Source: Petrimonas sp. IBARAKI
Lineage (GTDB): Bacteria > Bacteroidota > Bacteroidia > Bacteroidales > Dysgonomonadaceae
Assembly (NCBI GenBank): GCA_002356435.2
Contig: AP018040.2
Span: 1,922,001-1,986,000 of the forward strand
DNA length: 64,000 nt
Direction: 5' to 3'
A program made the translations under genes and the position numbers. Below, piece by piece: positions 44,027 through 54,540 of the stretch. Numbering within the stretch: the stretch's first letter is position 1; each line of letters begins with the position of its first letter. The notes beneath the pieces are model-generated. The model was not told the origin of the DNA. It did no database searches and saw only the letters and a list, made by a program, of their open reading frames with translations.

Positions 44027-45529
44027 ATGAAAATGAAAATACTCACTGCCGAACAAATCAGGGAGATTGACTTAAAGACAACTACCTACGAAAACATTTC
44101 TTCGCTGGAACTGATGAAAAGAGCATCAAAGGCTTTCTTCGACTGGTTTACAACGAGGTTTACCGATAAAAACCTTCCTGTTTCGGTATTTTCTGGAACG
44201 GGAAATAACGGCGGTGACGGATTGGTTGTCGCAAGAATGCTTCAGAAATCGGGATACAAGGTTAATGTTTTTATAGTAGAGTACAGTCAGCACTATTCCG
44301 AAGATTGCGCGCACAATGTTCGTCGTGCCAAAGTTGAAAATATTCCGATTAAAAAAATTACCTCAACCGGTGATCTCCCTTCCTTGTCCGGCTTTGAGAT
44401 AATTATTGATGCTATTTTTGGAACAGGGCTTAATCGGGAAGTGACAGGCATAGCCCGTGAAGTGATTGAAAAAATCAACAGGAGCGGGAAAAAAATCATC
44501 AGCATCGACGTACCTAGCGGATTGTCGATGAACGGAAAAACTTATTTTGCCGTTCACGCCACAGAAACGGTAACGATGCAGATCCCCAAGCTTGCACTGT
44601 ATTTGCCGGACAACCGAAATTTCACCGGAGAGGTGTATCTGATAAACATTGGACTAAACGAAACGGCCATCAGTGATGCGAAAACCGCTTTTTACTTTAT
44701 CACAAAACAAGAAATAAAAGAACTGCTGAAACCGTTGGATAAATTTGCTCATAAAGGTACTCAAGGACACAGTTTGCTTATCGGCGGAAGCATCGGGAAG
44801 ATGGGCTCAGTCTGCCTGGCATCCCGGGCGGCCTTGAAAACAGGATGCGGACTGGTCACTGCATATGTACCCAAATGTGGAACATCGGTTCTTCAATCCG
44901 CTTTTCCCGAAGCGATGGTGGTTGAAGACAGAAACGACACACACATTACGGGAATCGATTTCACCATACATCCGGATGCCGTCGGGGCCGGTGTGGGCTT
45001 AAGCGAATCACCGGAAACACAACATGCTTTTTACCGCTTTTTGCAGCAGAATAAATCCCCTCTGGTTATCGATGCTGACGGATTGAATATTTTGTCGAAG
45101 AATAAAGAATGGTTAGCCCTATTACCCTCAAGAACAATCTTGACCCCTCATCCAAAAGAACTTTTCAGACTTATTGGGGTGTGGAACGAAGACTATGATA
45201 AGATATATAAAACAAGGGAATTCGCAAAAAAATACCGGTTAATTATCGTTCTGAAAGGAGCTTACACGCTGATTATCGATTCAGAAAATGTTTATGTCAA
45301 CAGTTCCGGAACCCCGGCGTTGGCTACAGCCGGAAGCGGGGATGTACTGACAGGTATCATCACAAGCTTGCTCGCACAAGGTTATGAGCCTTTGGACGCA
45401 GCTAAAGCAGGTGTTTTTATCCACGGTTTAACGGCAAACTTGTCGGCAACGAAGATTCACGCCCGAAGTTTTACAGCTTCGGACATTATCGATAACATCG
45501 GAAATGCCTATTTTGACATCGAGAAATAG
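44027..45529 (+). CDS. nnr: Bifunctional NAD(P)H-hydrate repair enzyme (epimerase and dehydratase)
   Basis: 500 residues from the ATG at 44027; a GTG at 44015 would fall at the predicted transcription start. The N-terminal YjeF_N half (about 1-210: KILTAEQIREIDLKT, FSGTGNNGGDGLVVARML) epimerises NAD(P)H hydrates. The C-terminal half (about 230-500: HKGTQGHSLLIGGSIGKMGS, RTILTPHPKELFRL, TAGSGDVLTGIITSLLAQG) is the ADP/ATP-dependent dehydratase. Together they repair damaged NAD(P)H. A stand-alone housekeeping gene. Confidence 0.95.
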   Translation: MKMKILTAEQIREIDLKTTTYENISSLELMKRASKAFFDWFTTRFTDKNLPVSVFSGTGNNGGDGLVVARMLQKSGYKVNVFIVEYSQHYSEDCAHNVRRAKVENIPIKKITSTGDLPSLSGFEIIIDAIFGTGLNREVTGIAREVIEKINRSGKKIISIDVPSGLSMNGKTYFAVHATETVTMQIPKLALYLPDNRNFTGEVYLINIGLNETAISDAKTAFYFITKQEIKELLKPLDKFAHKGTQGHSLLIGGSIGKMGSVCLASRAALKTGCGLVTAYVPKCGTSVLQSAFPEAMVVEDRNDTHITGIDFTIHPDAVGAGVGLSESPETQHAFYRFLQQNKSPLVIDADGLNILSKNKEWLALLPSRTILTPHPKELFRLIGVWNEDYDKIYKTREFAKKYRLIIVLKGAYTLIIDSENVYVNSSGTPALATAGSGDVLTGIITSLLAQGYEPLDAAKAGVFIHGLTANLSATKIHARSFTASDIIDNIGNAYFDIEK

Positions 45530-45580
45530 CAATTTCAAACATTGTACTGTTGATAAGAAAAATAAACTAAGTCAAACAAC

Positions 45581-47896
45581 ATGCTTAAAAAGAATTTGAT
45601 TAAAGCCAACACCGTGGCTATTTTATTTGCTTTAATAACAGGTTGCTCCGACCGTGTTCAACAACCTGCCGATTACGTGAACCCCTTTATTGGTGCCAGT
45701 ACCAACATGGAGAAAGCCGGTGCCAGTCACGGACTGGGAAAAACATTTCCCGGCGCCGCTACTCCTTTTGGACTGACTCAACTCAGTCCGAATACAATCA
45801 CAGGAGGAGACAATGCTTCCGGTTACAGCAATGAACATACGACCATTGAAGGATTTGCCTTTACCCAAATGAGCGGTACCGGATGGTATGGCGACCTGGG
45901 AAATTTTCTGGTTATGCCCGTAACCGGTGAATTAAAAACAGCAGCCGGAAAAGAAGAAAAACCGGAAGAAGGATACCGCTCCCGCTACTCAAAAGAAGAC
46001 GAAACAGCATCTGCCGGGTATTACGGCGTAACGTTGACAGATTATGGTATTCGCGCTGAAATGACTGCCGCTCCTCATAGTGGGATCATGCGCTTTACGT
46101 TTCCAGAGCATAACCAATCACGTATTCAGGTTGACCTTGCGCGAAGAGTCGGCGGCACATCAACTCACCAGTTTATCCAGGTGATGGACGACCATACAAT
46201 CCGGGGATGGATGAAATGCACTCCGGAAGGAGGCGGATGGGGAAACGGTGACGGAAAAGCGGATTATACCGTCTACTTTTATGCCCAATTCAGTAAGCCT
46301 TTTATCAATACGGGGGTTTGGAGTGCCGAAATCCCGGATTCGTGTGTCCGTAAAAGAGAAGAGGTGACTAGTCCGGAGTATCAGGCGCTTGTTGCCCAAG
46401 CACCGGTATTCCGCAATGTACAGGAGATGGAAGGAAAGCACCTGGGTTTTTTCACTGAATTTACCACCAAAGACCGGGAAGAGGTTTTGCTGAAAGCCGG
46501 CATCTCGTTTGTCAGCCTGGAGGGGGCCGAAAAGAACCTGCAGGCGGAAATTAGCGACTGGGATTTTGACCGAATACATGTCCTTGCCAGGGAGTTATGG
46601 AATGAAGCACTTGAAAAGATTAGCGTGGAAGGGGGCACCAAAGATGAAAAAACGATTTTCTATACCGCCCTTTATCACACCCTGATCGATCCGCGAACAT
46701 TTACCGATGTGGACGGAAACTATCCCGGGGGTGACGGGAAAATCCGTCAACGCTCCACATTTACCAAACGCACTATTTTCAGTGGCTGGGATGTTTTCCG
46801 AAGCCAGTTTCCTCTGCAAACGATCATCAACCCGGAGGTGGTCAGTGACATGATCAACTCGTTGGTGACCCTTGCCGAAGAAAGCGGAAACGATTATCTG
46901 GAGCGCTGGGAATTTCTGAACGCTTATAGTGGGTGCATGATCGGCAATCCGGCCGTTTCTATCATCACGGATGCCTATGCCAAGGGAATACGGAATTTTG
47001 ATATCGCTAAAGCTTATACATACTCCCGGCAGACGGTTGAAAAATTCGGCAACGGTGAAAAAGGATTCTCTGACGGGATTTCAACAACCCTCGAACATGC
47101 TTATTTCGAATGGTGTCTTTCGCAACTGGCCCATCACCTGAATAAACCGGAAGACGAAAAGCTTTACGCTGTCAGAGCACAAAGCTACCGGAATATTTTC
47201 GATCCTTCTGTCAATTGGTTCAGGCCGAAGAAAGGGAGCGGTGACTGGCTTCCTTGGCCTGAAAAAGGGAGGTTGACCCAGAATTACGGCTGTGTGGAAA
47301 GCAACCCCTACCAGCAGGGATGGTTTGTGCCGCATGACTTGGAAGGTATGGCCAACCTGATGGGTGGCCGGGAGAAGGTAATCAAAGACCTTATCTCCTT
47401 TTTTGAAAATGTACCGGAAGATATGTTATGGAACGATTATTACAACCATGCCAACGAACCTGTACATCATGTGCCGTTTCTGTTTAACCGGCTGGGTGCT
47501 CCCTGGCTAACTCAAAGATGGACGCGCGAAATCTGTTCGCGTGCATATCACAACAGTGTGGAGGGGTTGGTCGGAAACGAGGATATCGGACAGATGTCGG
47601 CCTGGTACGTGCTGGCTGCATCGGGACTTCATCCCGTGTGTCCCGGTGAAACCCGTCTAGAGATTACCAGTCCGGTGTTTTCAAAAATAACTATCAGGTT
47701 AGATCCCCGGTATGCACAGGGGAAAATATTTACCATCGAAGCCCAAGATAATTCTGTGAAGAACCGCTATATTCAGGGTGCTACCCTCAACGGAAAAACG
47801 TGGAACAAATGTTATATCGACTACGCTGACATCATCCGGGGCGGAACATTGACGCTACAGATGGGAGCCGGCCCGAATAAGGAATGGGGAAACTGA
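45581..47896 (+). CDS. GH92-family alpha-mannosidase lipoprotein
   Basis: 771 residues, normal for the family. Lipobox LITGC. The N-terminal domain starts DYVNPFIGASTNMEKAGASH with GKTFPGAATPFGLTQLSPNT, the GH92 hallmark; the catalytic helical barrel has FSGWDVFRSQFPLQTIINPE, GCMIGNPAVSIITDAYAKG, WNDYYNHANEPVHHVPFLFN and GNEDIGQMSAWYVLAASGLHPV. GH92 enzymes are calcium-dependent exo-alpha-mannosidases, usually on host or yeast mannans and N-glycans. No SusC/SusD pair is near, so it appears as a single gene. Confidence 0.95.
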   Translation: MLKKNLIKANTVAILFALITGCSDRVQQPADYVNPFIGASTNMEKAGASHGLGKTFPGAATPFGLTQLSPNTITGGDNASGYSNEHTTIEGFAFTQMSGTGWYGDLGNFLVMPVTGELKTAAGKEEKPEEGYRSRYSKEDETASAGYYGVTLTDYGIRAEMTAAPHSGIMRFTFPEHNQSRIQVDLARRVGGTSTHQFIQVMDDHTIRGWMKCTPEGGGWGNGDGKADYTVYFYAQFSKPFINTGVWSAEIPDSCVRKREEVTSPEYQALVAQAPVFRNVQEMEGKHLGFFTEFTTKDREEVLLKAGISFVSLEGAEKNLQAEISDWDFDRIHVLARELWNEALEKISVEGGTKDEKTIFYTALYHTLIDPRTFTDVDGNYPGGDGKIRQRSTFTKRTIFSGWDVFRSQFPLQTIINPEVVSDMINSLVTLAEESGNDYLERWEFLNAYSGCMIGNPAVSIITDAYAKGIRNFDIAKAYTYSRQTVEKFGNGEKGFSDGISTTLEHAYFEWCLSQLAHHLNKPEDEKLYAVRAQSYRNIFDPSVNWFRPKKGSGDWLPWPEKGRLTQNYGCVESNPYQQGWFVPHDLEGMANLMGGREKVIKDLISFFENVPEDMLWNDYYNHANEPVHHVPFLFNRLGAPWLTQRWTREICSRAYHNSVEGLVGNEDIGQMSAWYVLAASGLHPVCPGETRLEITSPVFSKITIRLDPRYAQGKIFTIEAQDNSVKNRYIQGATLNGKTWNKCYIDYADIIRGGTLTLQMGAGPNKEWGN

Positions 47897-47943
47897 AAAA
47901 TGAACTTACATATCATCCTGTCGGTAAATTTATACTTCACATA

Positions 47944-47975
47944 TTTGGCAATTTCGTAAAAATTATGTACTTTTG
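47944..47975 (+). promoter_or_regulatory. Promoter for rplU-rpmA
   Basis: TTTG (47944-47947), 20-base spacer, TACTTTTG (47968-47975): the cleanest promoter in the window. Leaves a leader of about 74 bases that could hold autoregulatory structure; none is convincing by eye. Confidence 0.8.
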
Positions 47976-48055
47976 CACCTCGATTCGCTAATAGGCTCAA
48001 TAAGAAGGGGCACAACGCCGCTCGCCTCAGGCATATAACGTATAAGTTATTTAAT

Positions 48056-48367
48056 ATGTACGTAATTGTAGATATCCAAGGTCAGCAGTTTAAAGTTCAG
48101 CAAGACCAAAAGTTATTTGTCCACAGAATCAATGCCGATCAGGGCAGTGAGGTGGAATTTGGAAAAGTGATGCTCATCGATAACGATGGCGATGTACAAG
48201 TGGGTGCTCCCGTCATTGAAGGAGCAAAAGTGATTGTAGAAGTTCTTTCGCACGTAAAAGGAGATAAAGTTCTCGTTTTCAAGAAGAAAAGAAGAAAAGG
48301 TTACCGGAAACTGAACGGCCACCGTCAACAGTTTTCAGAAGTAAGGGTTAAAGAAATTATTGCTTAA
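48056..48367 (+). CDS. rplU: 50S ribosomal protein L21
   Basis: 103 residues, normal length. [25 protein letters not shown] at the start and [21 protein letters not shown] at the end are the L21 signature that contacts 23S rRNA. It is co-transcribed with rpmA 20 bases downstream, the usual arrangement. Confidence 0.97.
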   Translation: MYVIVDIQGQQFKVQQDQKLFVHRINADQGSEVEFGKVMLIDNDGDVQVGAPVIEGAKVIVEVLSHVKGDKVLVFKKKRRKGYRKLNGHRQQFSEVRVKEIIA

Positions 48368-48387
48368 TCAGTTAAAATCAGAAGAAA

Positions 48388-48657
48388 ATGGCACACAAGA
48401 AAGGTGTAGGAAGTTCAAAGAACGGCCGCGAATCGGAAAGTAAACGATTGGGCGTTAAAATATTTGGTGGAGAAACCACAAAAGCGGGCAACATTTTGGT
48501 TCGCCAGCGGGGAACGGTTCATCACCCAGGAGAAAACGTAGGAATCGGTAAAGATCATACGCTTTTTGCGTTGATCGACGGTGTTGTGGTTTTCCGTAAA
48601 CGTCACAACAACCGTTCATTCGTATCGGTTCTTCCGAAAGTGGAAGCAGAAGCATAA
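48388..48657 (+). CDS. rpmA: 50S ribosomal protein L27
   Basis: 89 residues. [23 protein letters not shown] and [29 protein letters not shown] are the L27 signature. The N terminus starts directly with MAHKKG, so no cleaved extension as in Firmicutes. Its tail reaches the peptidyl-transferase centre. Terminator follows at 48724. Confidence 0.97.
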   Translation: MAHKKGVGSSKNGRESESKRLGVKIFGGETTKAGNILVRQRGTVHHPGENVGIGKDHTLFALIDGVVVFRKRHNNRSFVSVLPKVEAEA

Positions 48658-48723
48658 GGCTTTTGCCTGCTTGAAATCAAGAATACTTGATCCATAAAAT
48701 AATAATTTTTTAGTTGATAGGAA

Positions 48724-48757
48724 CAACCTGCTATTTCGATAGTCAGGTTGTTTTTTA
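48724..48757 (+). terminator. Rho-independent terminator after rplU-rpmA
   Basis: CAACCTGCTA pairs with TAGTCAGGTTG (one bulge), followed by six T. It ends 11 bases before the next start. Confidence 0.85.
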
Positions 48758-48767
48758 TTTTCACAAA

Positions 48768-49958
48768 ATGAAACTGACTCAGCAGCAAAAGAATTTTATC
48801 CGCCAGAACGAACAACACGATGTACGGGAACTGGCGTTGAAACTCGATAACGGGAAACAGAGGGAATTGAATGTTGAGTTTATTTTAAAACAAATCTCGG
48901 GACGCCAAACAGCAAAAGAGAAATTTCCTTTTTTTTATGCCAACGATGAGATCATTTATCCGGTTCATTTATCGTTGGAACAAGCATCGTCTGAAGCCAC
49001 TGCCAACTATAAGGTTTCATTGATTCCTGACGGATACAAAACCTTTGTGGATTTGACCGGTGGGATGGGGGTGGATTTCACCATTCTCTCCCAACGATTT
49101 ATACTGTCGGTTTACGTGGAACAAGACCCGGAACTTTGTGAGATAGCCGCCAATAATTTCCAAACACTTGGCCTGCAAGGCTTTGTGGTAAAGAACGAAG
49201 CAAGTGAAACTTTTGTAGAAAAAATGTCCCTTACAGACATGGTTTTCCTGGATCCGGCGCGCCGGGATGATGCAGGACGCAAAGTGATCCGGATAGAAGA
49301 CTGTTCTCCAGATGTGTCTGAAATTCAGAATGCTTTGCTGACCAAAGCAAAGTTGGTTGTGATTAAATTCTCACCCATGCTCGATATTTCATCAGCGGTA
49401 AGAAGCCTGAAAAAGGTGAGTGAAGTTCATGTTGTCTCCGTGGAGAACGAATGCAAAGAGTTGCTGTTTTTACTTTCTTCCCAGGCTGAGGATACGGTGT
49501 ACTATGCTGTTAATCTGAATAAAGGAGGCAACATTGAAGTGTTTTCCTTTACTCCGGAGGAAGAGCGCAGCCTCGAGATTCCTTTTACCAGAACTATCGG
49601 TAAATACCTTTACGAACCCAATGCTTCCATCCTCAAAGCGGGAGCCTTCAAAAGTGTAGCACAACAGTATGCTGTTCAAAAACTGCACGTAAACAGCCAC
49701 CTGTATACTTCCGATAACCAAATTTCCACTTTTCCCGGACGCGTGTTTGAAGTGAAGGAATGGTTTGTACCGAACAAAAAAAACGTAAAATCATTTCTAT
49801 CACTGACAAAAAAAGCGAACATCGCTGTCCGCAATTTTCCATTGTCCGTTGCCGAGATCCGACGAAAAACCGGATTGAGAGAGGGTGGGGACGTGTACCT
49901 TTTTGCTACCACTGTTGCCGACAGCGAGAAGATCTGGGTGATAGGAACGAAATTATAA
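48768..49958 (+). CDS. SAM-dependent methyltransferase with THUMP-like domain
   Basis: 396 residues from the ATG at 48768; the frame is open through the terminator but a longer form is unlikely. The class I fold starts [19 protein letters not shown] (SAM motif); [15 protein letters not shown] is the conserved DPAR block. The C-terminal THUMP-like domain includes [24 protein letters not shown]. It probably modifies an RNA, by analogy with THUMP proteins; the target is not known. Its 3' end overlaps the convergent pyrF stop by six bases. Confidence 0.88.
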   Translation: MKLTQQQKNFIRQNEQHDVRELALKLDNGKQRELNVEFILKQISGRQTAKEKFPFFYANDEIIYPVHLSLEQASSEATANYKVSLIPDGYKTFVDLTGGMGVDFTILSQRFILSVYVEQDPELCEIAANNFQTLGLQGFVVKNEASETFVEKMSLTDMVFLDPARRDDAGRKVIRIEDCSPDVSEIQNALLTKAKLVVIKFSPMLDISSAVRSLKKVSEVHVVSVENECKELLFLLSSQAEDTVYYAVNLNKGGNIEVFSFTPEEERSLEIPFTRTIGKYLYEPNASILKAGAFKSVAQQYAVQKLHVNSHLYTSDNQISTFPGRVFEVKEWFVPNKKNVKSFLSLTKKANIAVRNFPLSVAEIRRKTGLREGGDVYLFATTVADSEKIWVIGTKL

Positions 49959-50777
49959 AAACCTTTCCAGCATTTCCGCCATCTCCACCTGCAGTTTTCG
50001 GGCTTCCTTGCCGGCAGCTTCCGCAAATGTCTCGGTACTGTCGGCATAGATAATACTGCGCGAAGAGTTGACCAATAAGCCACATGCTGTGTTCATTCCG
50101 TATCGGCAAACCTCTTCCAGCGACCCACCCTGAGCTCCTACGCCTGGAACAAGGAAGAAATGATCGGGAGCGAGTTTTCTTACCTCTTCGAATAATTTTC
50201 CCTGTGTAGCGCCCACAACGTACATCATTTGGTCTTCCGACGCCCATGCCTGCGACCTGCGGAGTACTTTCTCAAACAAACGCTCACCGTTTTGATCCTG
50301 AACAAACTGAAAATCTTGTGACCCTTTATTGCTTGTAAGAAGGAGCAGAATAACCCATTTCCCGTTGTAATTCAGAAAAGGAGTTACGCTGTCTTCGCCC
50401 ATGTACGGTGCTACAGTTACGGCATCCACCCTGGCAGTTTCAAAAAATGTACGAGCATACATTTCACTGGTATTGCCGATATCGCCCCGTTTGGCATCGG
50501 CTATCACAAATTGGTCGGGATACCGCTGCCTGATGTAGGCTACCGTTTTTTCGAACGCTAGCCAACCGGTCACGCCCTGACTTTCGTAAAAAGCCAGGTT
50601 AGGCTTGTATGCCACGCAATAGGGTGCCGTTTTATCGATAATTTCTTTGTTAAAGGCATAAACCGGATCTTCTTTTTCCAGCAGATGTTCCGGAATTTTC
50701 TTGATATCGGTATCCAATCCCACACAAAGAAAAGATTTCTTTTTTTGAATTTGTGCAAAAAGCTGTTGTTTGGTCAT
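49953..50777 (-). CDS. pyrF: Orotidine 5'-phosphate decarboxylase (type 2)
   Basis: 274 residues from the ATG at 50777; an upstream in-frame TTG (50828) is rejected. It makes UMP, the last step of de novo pyrimidine synthesis. The catalytic motif [33 protein letters not shown] at the N terminus and [12 protein letters not shown] near the phosphate site are all present. Longer than E. coli PyrF, as in the type 2 subfamily. It is downstream of a lipoprotein gene with a 93-base gap. Confidence 0.95.
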   Translation of the reverse strand: MTKQQLFAQIQKKKSFLCVGLDTDIKKIPEHLLEKEDPVYAFNKEIIDKTAPYCVAYKPNLAFYESQGVTGWLAFEKTVAYIRQRYPDQFVIADAKRGDIGNTSEMYARTFFETARVDAVTVAPYMGEDSVTPFLNYNGKWVILLLLTSNKGSQDFQFVQDQNGERLFEKVLRRSQAWASEDQMMYVVGATQGKLFEEVRKLAPDHFFLVPGVGAQGGSLEEVCRYGMNTACGLLVNSSRSIIYADSTETFAEAAGKEARKLQVEMAEMLERFL

Positions 50778-50870
50778 ATCTTGTTCAATTTTATCAGAAT
50801 ATTGCTCGCCGTGGCATAATTCAGACAAGTTTGGCTGCTGCTTTTATGGCACAACGCGATAGTGCTATTT

Positions 50871-52589
50871 TTAAACATCAATAATTTCGATGTGCCAAGT
50901 GTCGGCCGGAGGACTAGCAACATCGATATTTTTTATCAGAAATAATTTATTCCCCGCTTTGGTGGAGAAAAAATAACGGGCAGACGTATGGTAATAATCC
51001 TTTGTTCCATTGTATGTCGCCACATATTCGTTTAGTGCGATAGTACGTTTTAGGTCAAAGGTTTTGTCGTCGTATTCCGCAATAACCTCTTTAAACCAAC
51101 TTTGGGAAGGATCATAAGGACTGTAGGAGATCCAAACAGAAGAGGTTAAGGCCGAATGATGCATCCAGGTAATTCCAGTATGTGACTGCAAGCTTAATTC
51201 ACCCAACAGGTGAATCGTATTGCCGGTATTTTCATCCGGAAATTTGTAGATGGAACTGGTAAAAGAAAACAGGTATTTGCAATCTTCGGAGGTCAGTAAT
51301 TTCTTTCCAAAGCTTTCGTGCCAATAATGGACGAGTTTCAAATCATCCGGCACGGCTGCGTCAATCAGATAAAAGCCATTTGGGGAAACAAAACTTCCGG
51401 TTAATGCCAACTGCGATTTATTTCCTACTTTCAATAGGATATCCGCTTTTATTCCGTACCCGAATGAATCGGCAATGAACTGTTTTTTTACCTCTTTGGA
51501 CGAAAGGTTAAAGGAGTAGATCTCCCCTTCCTTATTCGAATAATAGTAATGACCATTTTCACCATCAACAATATCCACAACAATATACGGTAGAACAACC
51601 TTTTCTTTTACGGTGAACGTGGATAAATCGATGAACTTCATCTGCCCACTTTCTCCTAGCAGAATTGTGTTACTTTCGGCAGACAAGCCAACGCAATAGG
51701 GATTTTTGTCCAACAGTTTTTCTTTTTTCATACCGGTGTCGGCATTGAACGCAACCAGTTTTGCCGGATTGCGGGTAATAAAGACCGCTGTGTTTGTGGT
51801 TTTATCAAATTCTGCATCCACCACTTCACCTTCTATGGGGATCATCGTTTCCGGATTTTCGTATGTCCTTTCTCTAATTTTTACGTTAATCTTGAGAAGA
51901 GGGTGTTCCGGGTCGGATGTTTCGAAGACAATTTCACCTTCATGCACTCCCGGGCTTAATTCATCAGCATCAGGAATTAGAAAAAGGGTATAGTATCTGT
52001 TTGGTTCCAGATAGTTTACATCTCCTGTCTTTATATTATCACTGTCCCAGGATGACTTGCTCACCTCCAGCCACGACGGCTTTTTCGTCAATTTATAGAA
52101 AAGTATTCCGTCGGCAAAATTCTCAATTCTAAGTTCTTTTCTGTCCCTTAACAAATCAAAGTCAACCAGCGTTTCGCGAACGGATGCTTTTGGCATTCCC
52201 CAGTTTATGCTTTGAACGTTTATAGACAGGAGTCCAAATTCTTCTACATTTAAAATGATGCTTCCCAGGTTTTGTGGCTCCAGTTGAACGGGATTATCGT
52301 ATGCATCCACTTTTATTCGGAATGACAATTTTCCCGACTCATCTATATGTCCGTCAAAAGTTTCAAAATGAATAATTTTCGGATACTGGAGTATCCTGAA
52401 ACCTTTGTTTTTTAAATCGGGAAGGGTAACTGAGGCTTCGGTGTATGCTGAGACAGGCTGCACAAAAAGAGGTGTATCGAGATGATATCCATCAACCTGT
52501 TTTTTGTTTTCTTCCAGAAAATCGTTGTTGCACGAAGAGGAAATGAACAGGACAACAACAGTAAGCAGATAAATGATCTTCTTTTTCAT
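50871..52589 (-). CDS. Lipoprotein with N-terminal beta-sandwich and beta-propeller-like C terminus
   Basis: 572 residues. Signal peptide with lipobox ISSSC. The first half contains two BACON-like beta-sandwich stretches (LPDLKNKGFRILQYPKIIHF, then WLEVSKSSWDSDN, and SPGVHEGEIVFETSDPEHPL just before residue 240). From about 255 on, repeated strands such as TAVFITRNPAKLVAFNADTG and NTILLGESGQMKFIDLSTF resemble a YncE-type propeller. No catalytic motif seen. It is probably a surface-exposed binding protein. It is 10 bases after a beta-barrel gene and likely forms a pair with it. Confidence 0.75.
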   Translation of the reverse strand: MKKKIIYLLTVVVLFISSSCNNDFLEENKKQVDGYHLDTPLFVQPVSAYTEASVTLPDLKNKGFRILQYPKIIHFETFDGHIDESGKLSFRIKVDAYDNPVQLEPQNLGSIILNVEEFGLLSINVQSINWGMPKASVRETLVDFDLLRDRKELRIENFADGILFYKLTKKPSWLEVSKSSWDSDNIKTGDVNYLEPNRYYTLFLIPDADELSPGVHEGEIVFETSDPEHPLLKINVKIRERTYENPETMIPIEGEVVDAEFDKTTNTAVFITRNPAKLVAFNADTGMKKEKLLDKNPYCVGLSAESNTILLGESGQMKFIDLSTFTVKEKVVLPYIVVDIVDGENGHYYYSNKEGEIYSFNLSSKEVKKQFIADSFGYGIKADILLKVGNKSQLALTGSFVSPNGFYLIDAAVPDDLKLVHYWHESFGKKLLTSEDCKYLFSFTSSIYKFPDENTGNTIHLLGELSLQSHTGITWMHHSALTSSVWISYSPYDPSQSWFKEVIAEYDDKTFDLKRTIALNEYVATYNGTKDYYHTSARYFFSTKAGNKLFLIKNIDVASPPADTWHIEIIDV

Positions 52590-52599
52590 GACGCTTCAT

Positions 52600-53319
52600 T
52601 TATTTGTTGATGTAATACCGCAGACCGGTTGTTAAATTTACGTTGGAAACATTGATGTTGTCTTCTCTTCCCAATTTTTTCACTTCGGTACTGATACCGT
52701 CCGTCACTTTCACCGTATAAAAATTTGTCCAGAAAAATGCGGTATTCAATCCCCATGAAAAGTTCGAATTTAAAAAATATTCAATTCCCATCTCGTAATT
52801 TACACCGTAAGCATTTCCCGTAATCAACATGTTCCTCATTAATACGTGGCTTTCGTCCCGCAATCGGGCATAACCGCCTGAAGAAGAAGCAAAAAACTGA
52901 AATCTCTCTTCTCTTCCAAACCTGTATTGTCCTGATACAGAAAGTCCCACGTAGTTTACATACATCTTTTCCAATGCATCGCCAACCAGATAATGCTGGT
53001 TATCCTGGACATCCACAATGAGATCCGTCGCCGTGGCAGAGGAAGTATTGAAAATATACTTCACTCCCAATCCCCAATCTTTGAATAGATAATGCACATC
53101 TGCGTTCAAGGAGGGAGTCCACCTCAAATCATTGTTGAATTGCGTGATTTTTTCAACATTGACGATAGAACCGGCATCGCCGGTACTTCCTTCCGCAACC
53201 AAATAACCCAATCCTCCCGATGTACTAATGCGTAAACGCGGTATCTTGTATTCCGTTTGTGCGGATAAAGATACGCTGATTAACAACAGAAGTGTCGGTA
53301 ACAAAATTTTTTGTTTCAT
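52600..53319 (-). CDS. Outer-membrane beta-barrel protein
   Basis: 239 residues. Signal peptide ends near LSAQTE. The rest alternates amphipathic strands with aromatic girdles (GLGVKYIFNT, GLSVSGQYRFG, FFASSSGGYARL, GMEYFLNSNFSWGLNTAFF region) and ends LTTGLRYYINK, as expected for a small Bacteroidota barrel. No functional family identified. It is the first of two surface genes lying between prfA and pyrF. The gap before the lipoprotein is 10 bases, so they are co-transcribed. Confidence 0.8.
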   Translation of the reverse strand: MKQKILLPTLLLLISVSLSAQTEYKIPRLRISTSGGLGYLVAEGSTGDAGSIVNVEKITQFNNDLRWTPSLNADVHYLFKDWGLGVKYIFNTSSATATDLIVDVQDNQHYLVGDALEKMYVNYVGLSVSGQYRFGREERFQFFASSSGGYARLRDESHVLMRNMLITGNAYGVNYEMGIEYFLNSNFSWGLNTAFFWTNFYTVKVTDGISTEVKKLGREDNINVSNVNLTTGLRYYINK

Positions 53320-53363
53320 AGATCATATAATTAAATATAACTTGTGTTTTTGTCTAGATTCAA

Positions 53364-54449
53364 CTAGATTTCCGCTTCCTTCATCCGTTCAGCATTTTCG
53401 CTTACGATAAGCTGATTGATGACATCCTGGATGTCACCGTCCATAAATGCGGAAAGGTTATAAACGGTGTAATTGATGCGGTGATCGGTAATGCGTCCCT
53501 GCGGATAGTTGTACGTGCGGATTTTAGCCGAACGGTCACCGGTGGACACCATGGTCTTTCGCCGCGAAGCTATGTCGCCCTGGCGTTTGGTAAGTTCAAT
53601 ATCGTATAGCTTGGCACGCAACATCTGCATGGCCAGTTCACGGTTAGCCAATTGCGAACGGGCCTGCTGGCAAACCACCACAATACCGGTGGGTTTATGG
53701 GTAAGCTGAACCTTTGTTTCCACCTTGTTTACATTCTGCCCTCCGGCGCCACTTGAACGTGCTGTATGAAAATCTATATCGGCAGGATTGATTTCTACAT
53801 CAAATTCTTCCGCCTCAGGCAGCACGGCAACAGTGGCAGCCGAGGTGTGCACACGGCCTTGAGTTTCGGTCGCCGGAACACGTTGCACCCGGTGAACGCC
53901 CGACTCGTATTTCAAAGTTCCGTAAACATTTTCGCCACTAACCGTAAATATGATCTCCTTGAAACCACCCGCTGTACCTTCTGTGTAACTGGATACTTCG
54001 GTTTTCCACCCTTTGCTTTCGCAATACCGGGTGTACATTTTGTACAGATCCCCTGCAAAAATCGATGCTTCATCGCCTCCCGTACCGCCACGAATTTCCA
54101 TGATCACATTTTTTTCGTCTTCAGGATCGGCCGGAATAAGCAAAAGCTTTATTTTCTCTTCCAATTCCGGAAGTTTCTGGGTGTTGGCAGAGAGTTCCTC
54201 GTTGGCAAGCAAACGTAAATCAGTGTCCGATTCGGTTTCCAGAATTATTTTGGCTTCTTCGATGGAGTCTAGTGCCTGTTTATACTCGTTTCGGGCTTCC
54301 ACAATTTCTTCCAACTCCCGGTATTCTTTGTTGAGTTTTACAAAACGCTTCATATCGCCTATGATTGTAGGGTCGGTAATCAACGTTCCTATCTCTTCGA
54401 AACGGGTGACCAAATGATTGAGTTTATCCAATAATGAGTTTTCTGACAT
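53364..54449 (-). CDS. prfA: Peptide chain release factor 1
   Basis: 361 residues. RF1 reads UAA and UAG stop codons. The GGQ motif is present in [20 protein letters not shown]. The tripeptide that reads the stop codon, PAT, is in [20 protein letters not shown], 44 residues before GGQ as in E. coli RF1, which separates it from RF2. It follows purM with a 91-base gap. Confidence 0.97.
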   Translation of the reverse strand: MSENSLLDKLNHLVTRFEEIGTLITDPTIIGDMKRFVKLNKEYRELEEIVEARNEYKQALDSIEEAKIILETESDTDLRLLANEELSANTQKLPELEEKIKLLLIPADPEDEKNVIMEIRGGTGGDEASIFAGDLYKMYTRYCESKGWKTEVSSYTEGTAGGFKEIIFTVSGENVYGTLKYESGVHRVQRVPATETQGRVHTSAATVAVLPEAEEFDVEINPADIDFHTARSSGAGGQNVNKVETKVQLTHKPTGIVVVCQQARSQLANRELAMQMLRAKLYDIELTKRQGDIASRRKTMVSTGDRSAKIRTYNYPQGRITDHRINYTVYNLSAFMDGDIQDVINQLIVSENAERMKEAEI

Positions 54450-54540
54450 AGTATGATGCCTCTGATTTTCTTGAAAGGAATTTAATCGTTTTGTTTGATG
54501 ATATTATGTTTTTCCATTGGGAGGTACAACGAATGAGGAT

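Noticed and set aside
47983-48055. Possible structured L21 leader before rplU
   Set aside because: Only short GC-rich complementarities such as GCC-TCA-GGC are visible by eye; nothing distinguishes them from chance without covariation.
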